64,000 bases of DNA from Alkalibacillus almallahensis (lineage in GTDB: Bacteria > Bacillota > Bacilli > Bacillales > Alkalibacillaceae), in contig NZ_JAASRU010000001.1 in assembly GCF_011761495.1 (NCBI RefSeq), forward strand, positions 62,001-126,000. The letters are read 5' to 3'. Positions within the stretch are counted from its first letter, which is position 1. Each line of letters starts with the position of its first letter. Below are positions 18,422 through 29,771 of this stretch, piece by piece. The position numbers and the translations under genes were made by a program. The notes below the pieces were generated by a model. It was given only the letters and a program-made list of their open reading frames with translations. It was not told the origin of the DNA and did not search any database.

Positions 18422-19676
18422 AAATGTGATGTATCAAGGGGAAATGACGCATGTGTTAATTGATCAAGGTAAAATTGCGAGTATTGGCGATGTAGACTTA
18501 AGTGAAGCCGATCATGTGATTGATGGTCGTGGCCAACGGGTTGCGCCTGGTTTCGTTGATTTACACGTGCATTTGCGTGAGCCGGGTGGAGAGCAAAAAG
18601 AAACGATCGCTACAGGAACACAAGCTGCTGCGCGCGGTGGTTTTACAACGATTTGTGCGATGCCGAATACCAATCCTATTCCAGACGAGGAAGTTAATCT
18701 TGCCTTTGTTCAAGACCTAATTAAGCGTGATGCTTTCGTGCGTGTGCTACCTTATGCAGCGATTACAACTGGCCAAACTGGTGAATCTTTAGTAGACATG
18801 AAGCAATTAACCAAACAAGGGGCTGTTGCCTTCACCGATGATGGGGTAGGCGTGCAATCAGCTGGCACCATGTTTGAAGCCATGCAACAAGCAGCTCAAG
18901 TGGGTCAACCAGTCGTCACTCATTGTGAAGATAACTCCCTTGTATATGGTGGGGTTATGCATGATGGTGAACGAAACAGATCATTAAACTTACCAGGAAT
19001 TCCATCGCTTAGTGAATCCGTTCAAATTGCGCGAGATGTCCTTTTAGCAGAAGCTGCACATTGTCATTACCACGTTTGTCATGTCAGTACGAAAGAGTCT
19101 GTTCGAGTTATACGAGATGCGAAACGAGCTGGCATCCATGTGACAGCTGAAGTCACACCTCATCATTTACTACTATCAGAAAATGATATTCCATTAGACG
19201 ATGCTCATTATAAAATGAACCCGCCACTTAGAAGCGAAGCAGATCGTCAAGCGTTAATTGAAGGGCTAGAAGACGGTACAATCGATTGTATCGCAACCGA
19301 TCACGCGCCTCATACCTCAGATGAAAAATCTAACGGGTTTTTAGCTTCACCGTTCGGGATAGTCGGGTTAGAAACGGCTTTTCCCCTTCTATACACTCAC
19401 TTTGTTGAAACGGGTCATTGGTCCATTGAACAACTGATCGATTGGCTAACCGTAAAACCAGCGACAATATTTCACTTACCGTATGGTCGACTCGAAATGG
19501 GTGCACCTGCTGATTTGGTACTCATCAATACAACAAATGAAACTGTCATTGATTCAGGTGAGTTTTTATCAAAAGGACGTAATACACCATTTCACGGCTA
19601 TACAGTTAAAGGTATTCCAACGTTAACGATGATGAACGGTGACATTGTTTGGCAAAAGGAGGAGACATATGCATAA
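18405..19676 (+). CDS. pyrC: Dihydroorotase
   Basis: 423 residues, an amidohydrolase of the type I dihydroorotase class. The metal-binding [11 protein letters not shown] motif is near residue 51. Further metal ligands lie in THCEDN and [10 protein letters not shown], and the catalytic aspartate in IATDHAPHT. It closes carbamoyl-aspartate to dihydroorotate. AAGGAGGT lies before the ATG inside pyrB. Its stop overlaps the carA start by 8 nt, so translational coupling is likely. Confidence 0.97.
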   Translation: MRQLIKNVMYQGEMTHVLIDQGKIASIGDVDLSEADHVIDGRGQRVAPGFVDLHVHLREPGGEQKETIATGTQAAARGGFTTICAMPNTNPIPDEEVNLAFVQDLIKRDAFVRVLPYAAITTGQTGESLVDMKQLTKQGAVAFTDDGVGVQSAGTMFEAMQQAAQVGQPVVTHCEDNSLVYGGVMHDGERNRSLNLPGIPSLSESVQIARDVLLAEAAHCHYHVCHVSTKESVRVIRDAKRAGIHVTAEVTPHHLLLSENDIPLDDAHYKMNPPLRSEADRQALIEGLEDGTIDCIATDHAPHTSDEKSNGFLASPFGIVGLETAFPLLYTHFVETGHWSIEQLIDWLTVKPATIFHLPYGRLEMGAPADLVLINTTNETVIDSGEFLSKGRNTPFHGYTVKGIPTLTMMNGDIVWQKEETYA

Positions 19677-20793
19677 GCGTTACTTGTTGCTAGAAGATGG
19701 TTCTTTATTTAAAGGGCAAGCGTTTGGAGCTGACTTAAATCATCATATCGGAGAAGTTGTGTTTCAAACAGGAATGACAGGTTATCAAGAAACATTATCT
19801 GATCCATCTTACTGTGATCAATTGATCGTGATGACGTATCCTCTGATTGGTAATTACGGGATTAACCGAGATGATTTTGAAACGGTAAGACCTGCGTTAT
19901 CAGCGTTAATCGTCAAAGAAGTGGCAACGTATCCTTCAAATTTTAGAAGTACGATGTCATTAGATGAGTATTTAACACAAAAAGATATCCCAGGATTAAA
20001 AGGGATCGATACAAGACGACTTGTTAAGAAGATCCGACAAAAAGGGACGATGAGAGGTGTCTTACTAGATCATATAGATGAAATGGATTCCTTATTAGAA
20101 ACGATGAAAGATACAACACTGGCAGATGATCAAGTCAAGCGTGTCTCTGCTGCTAAACCATATGTGATTCCAGGTAGAGGTTATCGTGTTGTCTTAGTCG
20201 AGTACGGGATGAAACATGGCATGTTACGCGAATTAACAGAAAGAGGCTGTCACGTGACGGTCGTACCCTATGATGTCACGGCCCAAGAGGTGCTACAACT
20301 CGAGCCAGATGGTGTCATGTTATCGAACGGGCCAGGTGATCCAAAAGATGTCCAAGAAGGAATCGACCTTGTTCAAGACTTAATCGGATATGTTCCGATA
20401 TTCGGAATTTGCCTTGGTCATCAACTCATCGCATTAGCAGCTGGTGCTGACACTGAACCGTTAGATTTTGGTCACCGTGGTGTCAATCACCCTGTCAAAG
20501 TCGTTGATACTGGTGAGGTTTGGATGACATCGCAAAATCACGGATATACGGTGTCAGAATCATCCCTATCCAACACGTCTCTCCGTGTAACTTATCGGGC
20601 AATAAATGACGGAACAATCGAGGGGTTGAGTCACCAGGAATATCCAGTGTTTACTGTTCAGTTTCATCCAGAAAGCGCACCCGGACCGCATGATGCTAAC
20701 GGGTTATTTGATCAATTTTTAGCCATGATGAAACAGACTAAAGAAGGAGGCGTGACGTTATGCCAAAACGAACTGATCTTAAACGAATCCTAG
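19669..20793 (+). CDS. carA: Carbamoyl-phosphate synthase small (glutaminase) chain
   Basis: 374 residues starting [11 protein letters not shown] behind GGAGGAG. The N-terminal CPSase small-chain domain (about 1-150) is followed by a class I glutamine amidotransferase domain, with nucleophile Cys248 in FGICLGHQL and the His-Glu pair in [10 protein letters not shown]. It supplies ammonia to CarB. The reading frame runs 34 nt into carB. This is the pyrimidine-linked (pyrAA) copy by context. Confidence 0.96.
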   Translation: MHKRYLLLEDGSLFKGQAFGADLNHHIGEVVFQTGMTGYQETLSDPSYCDQLIVMTYPLIGNYGINRDDFETVRPALSALIVKEVATYPSNFRSTMSLDEYLTQKDIPGLKGIDTRRLVKKIRQKGTMRGVLLDHIDEMDSLLETMKDTTLADDQVKRVSAAKPYVIPGRGYRVVLVEYGMKHGMLRELTERGCHVTVVPYDVTAQEVLQLEPDGVMLSNGPGDPKDVQEGIDLVQDLIGYVPIFGICLGHQLIALAAGADTEPLDFGHRGVNHPVKVVDTGEVWMTSQNHGYTVSESSLSNTSLRVTYRAINDGTIEGLSHQEYPVFTVQFHPESAPGPHDANGLFDQFLAMMKQTKEGGVTLCQNELILNES

Positions 20794-23700
20794 TGATTGG
20801 CTCAGGACCAATTATCATTGGGCAAGCAGCTGAATTTGACTATTCAGGGACACAAGCATGTCAGGCGTTAAAGGAAGAAGGCTATGAAGTTATTCTAGCC
20901 AATTCAAACCCTGCAACGATTATGACTGATGAAACGGTAGCAGATGTTGTTTATATGGAACCATTAACAGGTGATTTTTTAGCTAAAATCATTCGCCAAG
21001 AACGTCCAGATGCCTTGCTTCCGACTTTAGGTGGTCAAACAGGTTTGAATATGGCGACCGAATTACATCAACGAGGTGTGTTAGAGGCTTATGATATTGA
21101 ATTATTAGGAACTAATTTAGAAGCGATCGAAAAGGCTGAAGACCGTGACCTTTTTCGGCAATTAATGCTTGAACTTAATGAACCAATTCCAGAAAGTACG
21201 ATTGTCAGTTCAGTAGATGAAGCGGTTAAGTTTGCAGGGCAAATTGGTTATCCGACGATCGTAAGACCAGCCTACACGTTAGGTGGAACAGGAGGTGGCA
21301 TGTGTGAAGATGAAGCCACGTTAATCGAAACCGTTCAAAATGGCTTAGCTGTTTCACCTGTAAGTCAATGTTTAATCGAGCGAAATATCGCAGGTTTTAA
21401 AGAAATTGAATATGAAGTCATGCGTGATGGCGAAGATCATGCCATTGTTGTTTGTAATATGGAAAATATTGATCCAGTGGGGGTGCATACGGGAGATTCG
21501 ATTGTTGTTGCCCCGTCCCAAACGTTAAGTGACCGTGAATATCAACTGTTACGCGACGTGTCGCTTAAATTAATTCGCGAATTAAATATTGAAGGTGGCT
21601 GTAATGTCCAGCTGGCGTTAGATCCGAATAGTTTTCAGTATTATGTCATAGAAGTGAATCCACGCGTCAGTCGTTCAAGTGCGCTTGCGTCGAAAGCAAC
21701 GGGTTATCCGATTGCGAAATTGGCCGCTAAGATTGCTGTCGGATTAACGTTAGATGAAATGAAAAACCCTGTCACTGGCCGAACATATTCGCATTTTGAG
21801 CCTGCTTTAGATTATGTCGTTACGAAAATTCCACGTTGGCCGTTTGATAAGTTTCAAGCTGCTAATCGTCAGCTTGGAACGCAAATGAAAGCAACTGGTG
21901 AAGTGATGGCGATTGGTCGCAATTTTGAAGAATCGCTACATAAAGCGGTTCGCTCACTTGAAATAGGAACGGAAGAATGGCATTTACCCGTATTAAGACA
22001 GGTTGAAGAAACAGAGTTAGAAGAACGATTAGCGAAACCAGATGATGAACGCTTATTCGTGTTAGGTGAAGCATTTCGTCGTGGGTATTCAGTAGACAAT
22101 ATTCACGCTATCACCCAAATAAATCCTTGGTTTTTACACAAATTTAACCAACTTATCGTAGTCGAACAACAACTAGTTAAACAGCTCTGGCAAGTTGAAC
22201 CTTTAATCGAGGCTAAAGAGTTAGGCTTTTCCGATCAAGCCATAGCTCGTTTATGGGAAACTAACGAACAAACAGTATATGAATGGCGTCGGACTCATGG
22301 CATCATTCCTGTTTATAAAATGGTTGATACATGTGCAGCAGAATTTGCATCAGAAACTCCGTATTTCTATAGCACGTATGAAGAAGAGACCGAATCGATT
22401 CGTACCACGCGTCCAAAAGTCGTTGTTCTCGGATCAGGGCCGATTCGAATAGGTCAGGGAATTGAGTTCGATTACGCGACGGTTCACTCTGTATTAGCAC
22501 TTAAAGAAGCGGGGTATGAAGCTATTGTAATCAACAACAATCCTGAGACAGTATCAACTGATTTCCAAATATCCGATAAATTATATTTTGAACCGTTAAC
22601 GATTGAAGATGTCATGCACGTCATTGATCATGAACAACCTGAAGGCGTAATTGTCCAGTTCGGGGGACAAACAGCGATATCACTCGTCGATGAGTTAGAG
22701 AAGCGAGGGGTGACGATTTTAGGAACGTCGAAATCATCCATCGACAGAGCAGAGGATCGAGATCAGTTCGATCAGTTATTAGAAGACTGCCAAATCGCAA
22801 GGCCAAAAGCTGGTATGGCAACAACAGAAGAAGAGGCGAAAGAGCTCGCACGAGAAATCGGTTATCCAGTTTTAGTTCGCCCATCATATGTCTTAGGTGG
22901 ACGCGCAATGGAAATTGTTCATGAAGAATTTGAATTAACACGATATATGAGTGAAGCAGTCAGTGTTCATCCGGAACGACCAGTTTTAATCGATCGATAT
23001 TTAATCGGTCAGGAGTTAGAAGTTGACGCTATTAGTGATGGGGAGACGGTTGTTATTCCAGGCATTATGGAACATATCGAGCGGGCAGGCGTGCATTCTG
23101 GTGATTCCATGGCTGTTTATCCAACTCAACATATTCCGGATTCAGTCAAAGCAAAGTGTGCCGAAATCACGACGGCAATTGCTAGGGCGTTAAATGTAAA
23201 AGGATTGCTCAATATTCAGTTCGTTTATCATGATGGCGATGTTTATGTGTTAGAAGTCAATCCACGCTCAAGCCGTACAGTACCGTTTTTAAGTAAAGTG
23301 ACTAGCGTGAAGATGGCAAATATCGCAACCCGCGTTATGCTAGGTGAAACTTTATTTGATCTCGGGTTTGCGGGTGGATTATGTGAAGAAGACGACACGA
23401 TTTCGGTTAAAGTCCCTGTCTTTTCATTTGAGAAATTACGTCAGGTCGAAATCACACTTGGTCCAGAAATGAAATCTACAGGCGAAGTGATTGGACGTGA
23501 TCAGACATTAGAAAAGGCTCTGTATAAAGGAATATTAGCGTCAGGTTTAAAAGTTCCAACAGGAGGCAGCGTGTTATTAACAGTAGCGGATCAAGACAAG
23601 TCAGAAATGGTTGATTTAGCTAGAAGGTTGAACGCTTTAGGTTTTCAATTGTATGCGACAACTGGTTCAGCACAAGCGATTCGAGAGGCTGGATTAGCGG

Positions 23701-23960
23701 TTGAAGAAGTGAACAAAATTAAGGATGATCAGTGCCACATCTTACATGTTATTGAGGAAGGTCATGTTCATTTGGTCGTCAACTCTTTATCCAGAGGTAA
23801 GCAGACAGAAACAGATGGCTTTCGCATTCGCCGTAGTGCGGTAGAACATGGTATTGCGTGTTTAACATCATTAGATACAGCTGGGGCGATGGTAAGTGTG
23901 ATTGAGTCGATGAGTTTTGCCGCGAGTCCAATGCCGAAGCAAGAGGTTGTGAACGTATGA
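20760..23960 (+). CDS. carB: Carbamoyl-phosphate synthase large chain
   Basis: 1066 residues. Two homologous ATP-grasp halves are visible, each beginning with a GSGPI-IGQ-EFDY segment (near residues 13 and 560). They perform bicarbonate and carbamate phosphorylation. A C-terminal MGS-like regulatory domain (about 935-1060) is the site of allosteric UMP/PRPP control in Bacillus. The start, 34 nt inside carA, follows AAGGAGGCGTG. It overlaps pyrK by 4 nt (ATGA). Confidence 0.97.
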   Translation: MPKRTDLKRILVIGSGPIIIGQAAEFDYSGTQACQALKEEGYEVILANSNPATIMTDETVADVVYMEPLTGDFLAKIIRQERPDALLPTLGGQTGLNMATELHQRGVLEAYDIELLGTNLEAIEKAEDRDLFRQLMLELNEPIPESTIVSSVDEAVKFAGQIGYPTIVRPAYTLGGTGGGMCEDEATLIETVQNGLAVSPVSQCLIERNIAGFKEIEYEVMRDGEDHAIVVCNMENIDPVGVHTGDSIVVAPSQTLSDREYQLLRDVSLKLIRELNIEGGCNVQLALDPNSFQYYVIEVNPRVSRSSALASKATGYPIAKLAAKIAVGLTLDEMKNPVTGRTYSHFEPALDYVVTKIPRWPFDKFQAANRQLGTQMKATGEVMAIGRNFEESLHKAVRSLEIGTEEWHLPVLRQVEETELEERLAKPDDERLFVLGEAFRRGYSVDNIHAITQINPWFLHKFNQLIVVEQQLVKQLWQVEPLIEAKELGFSDQAIARLWETNEQTVYEWRRTHGIIPVYKMVDTCAAEFASETPYFYSTYEEETESIRTTRPKVVVLGSGPIRIGQGIEFDYATVHSVLALKEAGYEAIVINNNPETVSTDFQISDKLYFEPLTIEDVMHVIDHEQPEGVIVQFGGQTAISLVDELEKRGVTILGTSKSSIDRAEDRDQFDQLLEDCQIARPKAGMATTEEEAKELAREIGYPVLVRPSYVLGGRAMEIVHEEFELTRYMSEAVSVHPERPVLIDRYLIGQELEVDAISDGETVVIPGIMEHIERAGVHSGDSMAVYPTQHIPDSVKAKCAEITTAIARALNVKGLLNIQFVYHDGDVYVLEVNPRSSRTVPFLSKVTSVKMANIATRVMLGETLFDLGFAGGLCEEDDTISVKVPVFSFEKLRQVEITLGPEMKSTGEVIGRDQTLEKALYKGILASGLKVPTGGSVLLTVADQDKSEMVDLARRLNALGFQLYATTGSAQAIREAGLAVEEVNKIKDDQCHILHVIEEGHVHLVVNSLSRGKQTETDGFRIRRSAVEHGIACLTSLDTAGAMVSVIESMSFAASPMPKQEVVNV

Positions 23961-24718
23961 TCATTGAAGATATGACGATTCAGAAAAACGAATGCATTGC
24001 GTTAAACACATTTGAAATGGTGATATCAGGTGAAGAGATTCCGCTTCAAATACAATCAGGACAGTTTGTTCATATACAAATTGGTGATGGAAAGTTAAAT
24101 ATGCTTCGTCGACCAATATCAGTTGCAGATATTAACCGTATCTCAAAAACAATTACGCTCATCTATCATGTAACAGGTGATGGAACTAAATGGTTGTCTA
24201 CTCTTACTGAAGGAACCATGGTAAATGTACTTGGCCCACTCGGTAATGGTTTTGAAATTAAACATGCAGAAGGTAATCATATTTTAATTGTCGGAGGTGG
24301 TGTCGGCGTTCCACCGCTATACCATTTAACAAAACAACTTGTAAGACATCATCAAGTAACCGTTGTTTTAGGGTTCGCAACACATGAAGCCATTTTCTAT
24401 GAATCTGCTTTTCAACAATTAGCTGAGACTTATGTAGCAACAAACGATGGAACTTATGGTTACCACGGAGTTGTCACAGATGTCATCAACCAGTTAGATC
24501 AACCTTTTCAATATTATTATGCTTGTGGACCATCGCCGATGTTACAAGCTGTACAAAGACAAATGACAGATACGCATGGTCAATTATCTTTCGAAGAACG
24601 AATGGGGTGCGGAGTCGGCGCTTGTTTTGCATGTGTTTGTGAAGCAAAGAATGACAAGGGTTATGTAAAAATTTGTCAAGATGGCCCTGTATTACAAGCA
24701 AATGAGGTGATTCTATGA
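23957..24718 (+). CDS. pyrK: Dihydroorotate dehydrogenase electron-transfer subunit PyrK
   Basis: 253 residues. An FAD-binding domain (about 1-100, [10 protein letters not shown]) is followed by an NAD-binding domain ([15 protein letters not shown]) and a C-terminal [2Fe-2S] cluster with the motif [12 protein letters not shown] plus a later Cys in KICQDGPV. With PyrD it forms the NAD-dependent class 1B enzyme. It overlaps both neighbours by 4 nt. Confidence 0.96.
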   Translation: MIIEDMTIQKNECIALNTFEMVISGEEIPLQIQSGQFVHIQIGDGKLNMLRRPISVADINRISKTITLIYHVTGDGTKWLSTLTEGTMVNVLGPLGNGFEIKHAEGNHILIVGGGVGVPPLYHLTKQLVRHHQVTVVLGFATHEAIFYESAFQQLAETYVATNDGTYGYHGVVTDVINQLDQPFQYYYACGPSPMLQAVQRQMTDTHGQLSFEERMGCGVGACFACVCEAKNDKGYVKICQDGPVLQANEVIL

Positions 24719-25641
24719 ATTTAGAAGTCACGTTAGGTGATTTACATTTAAACAATCCGATCATGCCAGCATCAGGTTGTTTCGGCTTTGGTCGTGAATT
24801 TAGTGCGTTCTATGACTTGAATCAACTAGGAGCGATAGCTATTAAAGCAGCCACGGGTGAAGCGAGATTTGGTAATCAGACACCTCGAGTTGCTGAGACA
24901 TCCTCGGGCATGTTAAATGCGATAGGCTTACAAAACCCTGGCGTTAACGGGATTATTGAACAAGAACTGCCCTTCTTAAATCAGTATAATGTACCCGTCA
25001 TAGCCAATATTGCAGGGAGCACACTTGAGGAATACATTGAGGTCGCTAAAAAAATGTCTGAACAGCCTGTCGTTCAAGCATTAGAATTAAATATTTCATG
25101 TCCCAATGTAAAAGAAGGTGGCGTGCAGTTCGGGACGGATCCAACCTTAGCCTATCACGTCACGCAAGCCGTTAAATCAGTGTCAACTAAGCCAGTTTTC
25201 GTTAAACTCTCCCCAAATGTAACAGATATTACGGATATCGCAACGGCTGTAGAAAAGGCTGGAGCAGACGGTCTATCAATGATTAATACCTTAACAGGAA
25301 GACGTATTGATTTACATCAACAATCGCCGATTATTGCCAATGGTTCAGGTGGTCTATCAGGACCTGCGATTAAACCAATTGCAATCCATATGATTCATCA
25401 AGTCCGTCAAAAAACAGATTTACCCATTATTGGAATGGGGGGCATTCAATCAACGGAGGATGTACTCGAATTCTTACTAGCTGGTGCTGATGCAGTCGCG
25501 GTTGGAACAGCGAATTTCCAAAATCCGTTTATCTGCGAACGTTTAGTTCAAGACTTACCTAACACATTACAAGCTTATGGGTTTAATTCTGTAAAAGAAG
25601 TGAGGGACGCACGATGCAGCCATCAATCTACCTCGCATTAG
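24715..25641 (+). CDS. pyrD: Dihydroorotate dehydrogenase catalytic subunit (class 1B)
   Basis: 308 residues, an FMN TIM barrel. The catalytic base Cys129 lies in [12 protein letters not shown], where class 2 enzymes have Ser, consistent with the class 1B type and with the adjacent pyr[20 protein letters not shown] and VGTANF bind the FMN phosphate. It oxidises dihydroorotate to orotate in the cytoplasm. It overlaps pyrF by 28 nt. Confidence 0.97.
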   Translation: MNLEVTLGDLHLNNPIMPASGCFGFGREFSAFYDLNQLGAIAIKAATGEARFGNQTPRVAETSSGMLNAIGLQNPGVNGIIEQELPFLNQYNVPVIANIAGSTLEEYIEVAKKMSEQPVVQALELNISCPNVKEGGVQFGTDPTLAYHVTQAVKSVSTKPVFVKLSPNVTDITDIATAVEKAGADGLSMINTLTGRRIDLHQQSPIIANGSGGLSGPAIKPIAIHMIHQVRQKTDLPIIGMGGIQSTEDVLEFLLAGADAVAVGTANFQNPFICERLVQDLPNTLQAYGFNSVKEVRDARCSHQSTSH

Positions 25642-26327
25642 ATGTTCGAAGTGTTGAGGAAGCTAGATATTTTTTAGAAAATCATCATTTAGAAGGTGTT
25701 CCAGTCAAAGTTGGCATGCAACTCTTTTATAGTGAAGGGCATCGCATCATCGATTATTTAAAAAGGAAGCACCATCCGATCTTTTTAGATTTAAAGTTAC
25801 ACGACATTCCTAATACCGTCTATGAAGCCATGCGACGATTAGCACAGTATGAACCATCAATCGTGAACGTCCATGCAGCAGGTGGAAGCAAAATGATTGA
25901 AGCTGCTAAAAATGGATTAATCGCTGAAAATAGCAAGTCTCAATTATTAGCCGTCACCCAATTAACCTCAACAGATGAGACAATGCTCGAATCGGAATTA
26001 TTAATTCAAAAAAGTATGGAAGAAACAGTGCAACACTACGCACGTGTTGGTCAAGAAAGTGGGGCTGATGGTGTTGTTTGCTCGGTTCATGAAGTCCCTT
26101 TGATTAAACAATATTGTGGTTTAGATTTTAAAACATTAACCCCAGGGATTCGTCTTGCAAATGGGGATCATCACGATCAAACTCGTATAGCGACTCCTCT
26201 TAAAGCAAAAGAAGCGGGAAGTGACATGATTGTGGTTGGTCGTGCTGTCACACAAGCTCACAATCCAAAGGAAATCTATCAATCAATCGTAAAGGAGTGG
26301 TCCTATGCCTCAGCAAACAATAGCTGA
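25614..26327 (+). CDS. pyrF: Orotidine 5'-phosphate decarboxylase
   Basis: 237 residues. The signature [13 protein letters not shown] carries the catalytic Asp-Lys-Asp set (Lys61). LTPGIRL and VVGRAVT form the phosphate-binding end of the barrel. It converts OMP to UMP. The start lies inside pyrD, and the reading frame runs 23 nt into pyrE. Confidence 0.96.
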   Translation: MQPSIYLALDVRSVEEARYFLENHHLEGVPVKVGMQLFYSEGHRIIDYLKRKHHPIFLDLKLHDIPNTVYEAMRRLAQYEPSIVNVHAAGGSKMIEAAKNGLIAENSKSQLLAVTQLTSTDETMLESELLIQKSMEETVQHYARVGQESGADGVVCSVHEVPLIKQYCGLDFKTLTPGIRLANGDHHDQTRIATPLKAKEAGSDMIVVGRAVTQAHNPKEIYQSIVKEWSYASANNS

Positions 26328-26931
26328 ACAGTTAATTCAAATAGAAGCTATAAAAATAAATATGAATGAACGTTTTACATGGTCGTCAGGTATTACGTCA
26401 CCTGTTTATTGTGATAATCGTTTAACGATGTCCTATCCACAGGTTCGCCGACAAATTGCGGGGCAATTAGCTAATCAAATTGACAGGTCCCAAGTCGATG
26501 TGATTGCTGGATGTGCCACAGCAGGAATTCCTCATGCGGCTTTTACGGCGGAGTTGCTAGATTTACCGATGATTTATGTACGCAGTAAACCGAAAGGGCA
26601 CGGGTTAGAAAACATGATTGAAGGTCGCGTCGATTCAGGTGATCGAGTTGTCGTGATTGAAGATTTGATTTCGACTGGACAAAGTGCAACAAAGGTCGTC
26701 GAAGCCTTAAGGGAAAAAGGTTGCGAAGTGTTGTATGTGTTATCGATCTTCACTTATGGACTAGACGTGGCAGAAGAACAGTTCAATCAAAAGGGGATTA
26801 TTAATACTAGCCTAGTGACATTTGATGAGATCGCCAACTTATTGAGGGATAAAGGTGAAATAAATCAAAATGAATATAATGCCTTACTAGAGTGGCGTGA
26901 TAATCTTATATTAACAAGCTCTGAATCTTAA
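26305..26931 (+). CDS. pyrE: Orotate phosphoribosyltransferase
   Basis: 208 residues. The PRPP-binding motif VVVIEDLISTGQSA is clear. FTWSSGITSPVYCDNR (orotate site) and AGCATAGIPHAA are typical. It joins orotate and PRPP to give OMP. It is the last gene of the operon. Downstream only a weak AT-rich dyad (TTAATTAG/CTAATTAA) is seen, not a convincing terminator. Confidence 0.96.
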   Translation: MPQQTIAEQLIQIEAIKINMNERFTWSSGITSPVYCDNRLTMSYPQVRRQIAGQLANQIDRSQVDVIAGCATAGIPHAAFTAELLDLPMIYVRSKPKGHGLENMIEGRVDSGDRVVVIEDLISTGQSATKVVEALREKGCEVLYVLSIFTYGLDVAEEQFNQKGIINTSLVTFDEIANLLRDKGEINQNEYNALLEWRDNLILTSSES

Positions 26932-27091
26932 AATTTAATTAGGATAAGTAGCTTATAACAACTAATTAATTGAATCTCTTACAATTCACTATTTTCCTCT
27001 GTTAAAGCTTTCCAGAAGATTCTCAAAAAAGGATTTTTATGGTATAGTGTCGTTTATATCATTTATAAAATCTAATTTAGGAGTTTGTGAG

Positions 27092-27352
27092 ATGAAAAAG
27101 ATTGGTACAGTCAGTTGGGTATCTTTAGCTTTAAGTATGTTACCTGTTTTTGCTATATTCATGCTATTAAGAGGTTATGAAATTTCGCTATTATTAATAG
27201 GTTTCTCTTTATTTGTATCTATAGGGTTTTCAATCATAGCCCTCTATAAGCAGAATGAAAAGAATATCATTCCTTTAATAGCCTTTATTATAAGTTTTGG
27301 AGTTTTTGCATACCCGATTTTAATTATAGTTGGTTTAGCAGTAGGTAGCTAA
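27092..27352 (+). CDS. Small three-segment membrane protein, paralogue A
   Basis: 86 residues starting MKKIGTVSWVSLALS, 8 nt after a TTAGGAG site; a longer upstream frame lacks a ribosome site. Three hydrophobic segments (about 7-24, 29-50, 58-82) are separated by short loops, the second ending in the basic QNEKNIIP. A -10-like TATAGT lies at 27043. It is clearly related to the gene 160 nt downstream (same length, same MKK-start, same KNIIP loop). Not assigned to a known family. It may belong to a small DUF found in Bacillales. Confidence 0.75.
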   Translation: MKKIGTVSWVSLALSMLPVFAIFMLLRGYEISLLLIGFSLFVSIGFSIIALYKQNEKNIIPLIAFIISFGVFAYPILIIVGLAVGS

Positions 27353-27512
27353 TAGTATATGGATATGTTGATTAAGAGTTGTTGGAGTATAATAGTTGGA
27401 CAAGGTATAAATGGTTACTAGTTATTTAGGGTAACATAAATCTTTTTACATAAAATGAACCACATTGAAAAGGGCTTTAAACTAAAGAACGTTCAATGAA
27501 GGGGGTTTAGAG

Positions 27513-27779
27513 ATGAAAAAGATGACTATATTAAGTTGGTCGTCATTCGTTTTTAGTGTCATACCTATTTTCATTTTTATAGCTATGCTGGGAGGTAGAG
27601 ACTTTTCTGAAGTAATGTTATTTTTACCTTTAGTAATCGCTGTAACTTTGGCCCTGATTGGGATCATGCGTAAAAGAGAGAAAAATATAATCCCAATTAT
27701 GTCGTTAATTGCAAGTATCGGTATTGGAGCATTTATATTTTTAATTATAGTTGTTTCTGGTATGGGCCAACCTACTTAA
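27513..27779 (+). CDS. Small three-segment membrane protein, paralogue B
   Basis: 88 residues, opening MKKMTILSWSSFVFSVIPIF after GAAGGGGG. Three hydrophobic segments are laid out as in paralogue A, with a shared REKNIIPI loop (about 54-61) and a conserved Trp at position 9. This points to a tandem duplication that has since diverged. No function is recognised. The pair fills the junction between the pyr operon and rqcH. Confidence 0.75.
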   Translation: MKKMTILSWSSFVFSVIPIFIFIAMLGGRDFSEVMLFLPLVIAVTLALIGIMRKREKNIIPIMSLIASIGIGAFIFLIIVVSGMGQPT

Positions 27780-27860
27780 GAAACCTGCCGCCATCATTTA
27801 TATACTTTATATGACATGAATTTCACAATATAATTATTGCACTTCATTTAAAAAGAAACA

Positions 27861-27898
27861 CCCGAAAGATTGAAAAATCAATCTTTCGGGTATTATTT
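27861..27898. terminator. Bidirectional terminator between paralogue B and rqcH
   Basis: CCCGAAAGATTGA pairs perfectly with TCAATCTTTCGGG around a 4-nt loop. It is flanked by a T-rich run on the right and an A-rich run on the left, so it can end both converging transcripts. Confidence 0.9.
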
Positions 27899-27926
27899 TG
27901 ATTAATTATTATTTAACGAAACGGTA

Positions 27927-29645
27927 TTATGTCGGCTGGTCTTCCGTTACTTTCATCTGCTCAATCTGTCTTTCATCAGGTGTCACATAGACAGTCTGTT
28001 GATTGTCATATGTGACATAGCCTGGTTTCGCTCCGTTTGGCTTACGGACATGCTTGATCGCTGTATAATCGACTGGCACAGTTGATGAATGTTTCGCTTT
28101 ACTGTAGTATGCCGCGATCATCGCCGCTTCTAAAATGGTTTCGTCACTTGGATCACTATGGCGAATAATGACGTGTGAGCCGGGAATATCCTTTGTATGC
28201 AACCAGATATCATTCTTATTTGCCATTCGATTCGTCACGAATTCGTTTTGTTTATTATTGCGACCCACGATGAGTTCTGTTCCATCTGAGGCCTGATAGT
28301 GGTCAGGTTGCAACCATTTTTGTTTTTTCTTCTTCGACTTTTGTTGTTTTGCTTTTAAATAACCTTCTTCTTCGAGTTCTTCGCGCATATCTTGCACATC
28401 ATCTTGTCTTGCTTGTTCGAGTTGTTGAATTAAGCGTTCGAAATAGTCGATTTCTTGTTTGGCTTTTTCAATTTCAACGAGGACGACTTCTTTTGATTTC
28501 TTCAACTTTTGATACTGTTTAAAATAATATTGTGCATTATCACTTGGCGACTTGTTTGGATCCAACTCAAGCGTGATCGTTTTTTGTTCTGGGTCATAAT
28601 AATCCATGACATCGACCGTTTCATCACCTAATTTCACGAGGTGTAAGTGGGCCGTTAATAGTTCGCCATATTTTTGATAGTCTTCAGCTTGTTCAGCTTT
28701 GGCTAACGTTTTTTCTTGTTTTTTGATTTTGCGTTCATTTTTCGCTTTTTCGTTTTTTAAGAAGCGCATTAAATCATGTGTTTGATTTTTTATTCGGTCG
28801 CGTTCAGCTTTGCCTGCATAATAATCGTCTAGCATGCCACTGATTGAGTCGAACGTTTTCGTCTCTTGGTCAAAAGTGACTTCTGGTAAGACATGAAAGT
28901 CTTCCTGTTGTCCGATTGCGCGTTTCGGTTCATAATGATGATTAATCAAATGATCCTTAAATGTCTCAAACACGTCAGCATACGCTTGATTATCGCCTAA
29001 GTAAGCCTCGCTTGCTAATGCTTTTGTAACAAGTGGTGAACATCCCATTAACAGATTCAACATTTGTCGGTCGATTTTTCCTTGGAGGAAATCGAGCTTA
29101 CGGACAAATGTATCACCGTCTAGTTCAAGCGGATTAAGTTTACCTTGTTCAGGCGGAGCAATATACGTCTGACCAGGTAAAATCGTCCGGTGACGGTTTT
29201 GTGCTGGACTGATGTGTTTTAAACTGTCTAATATGACATTACGTTCAGGATCGACGACCATGACGTTACTGTGTTTGCCCATTAATTCGATGATTAAGGT
29301 TTTGGATTGTTCATCGCCAATTTCATCTTTGCTGCGGACTTTAATATGAATAATGCGTTCTAATTCAACTTGTTCAACCGATTCGATGAACCCAGCGCCT
29401 AAATATTTACGTAAGACCATGCAAAACATCGGTGGTTCTTTCGGATTTGTATATTTTTCATTCGTTAAATGAATGCGAGCATAACTTGAATGCGTTGAGA
29501 TGAGTAGGCTGTGATTCTTCCCACCACTACGAACAGTTAAAATGAGCTCGCTATCAGTTGGTTGGTATATTTTTTGAATGCGACCACCTTGTAAACTTGT
29601 TAATTCATTCGTGATCGCACGGGTTACTACTCCATCAAATGGCAT
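27927..29645 (-). CDS. rqcH: Ribosome-quality-control NEMF-family protein RqcH (FbpA-like)
   Basis: 572 residues from an ATG behind GAGGTGATAAAT; a GTG three codons upstream overlaps that site. An NFACT-N domain (MPFDGVVTRAITNEL, NPKEPPMFCMVLRKYL) is followed by a helix-hairpin-helix region, a long coiled coil (about 290-440) and a C-terminal NFACT-R domain (WLHTKDIPGSHVIIR, KPNGAKPGYVTY). In B. subtilis RqcH adds C-terminal alanine tails to stalled nascent chains on 50S subunits. It was formerly annotated as a fibronectin-binding protein. It sits on the opposite strand to its neighbours, as yloA does relative to pyrE. Confidence 0.93.
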   Translation of the reverse strand: MPFDGVVTRAITNELTSLQGGRIQKIYQPTDSELILTVRSGGKNHSLLISTHSSYARIHLTNEKYTNPKEPPMFCMVLRKYLGAGFIESVEQVELERIIHIKVRSKDEIGDEQSKTLIIELMGKHSNVMVVDPERNVILDSLKHISPAQNRHRTILPGQTYIAPPEQGKLNPLELDGDTFVRKLDFLQGKIDRQMLNLLMGCSPLVTKALASEAYLGDNQAYADVFETFKDHLINHHYEPKRAIGQQEDFHVLPEVTFDQETKTFDSISGMLDDYYAGKAERDRIKNQTHDLMRFLKNEKAKNERKIKKQEKTLAKAEQAEDYQKYGELLTAHLHLVKLGDETVDVMDYYDPEQKTITLELDPNKSPSDNAQYYFKQYQKLKKSKEVVLVEIEKAKQEIDYFERLIQQLEQARQDDVQDMREELEEEGYLKAKQQKSKKKKQKWLQPDHYQASDGTELIVGRNNKQNEFVTNRMANKNDIWLHTKDIPGSHVIIRHSDPSDETILEAAMIAAYYSKAKHSSTVPVDYTAIKHVRKPNGAKPGYVTYDNQQTVYVTPDERQIEQMKVTEDQPT

Positions 29646-29667
29646 ATTTATCACCTCATAGGTTTTC

Positions 29668-29676
29668 AGTATAGCA
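29668..29676 (-). promoter_or_regulatory. Extended -10 promoter of rqcH
   Basis: On the minus strand TGCTATACT forms an extended -10 about 22 nt upstream of the ATG. No good -35 is visible. Confidence 0.45.
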
Positions 29677-29771
29677 TGAACAATTACGGATTTTATACCA
29701 TTAATTAGTTGAAAAGTTATTCGAAATAATGCGAGAATATGTTAGGTACTAAATAAAAGATGGTGATTATT

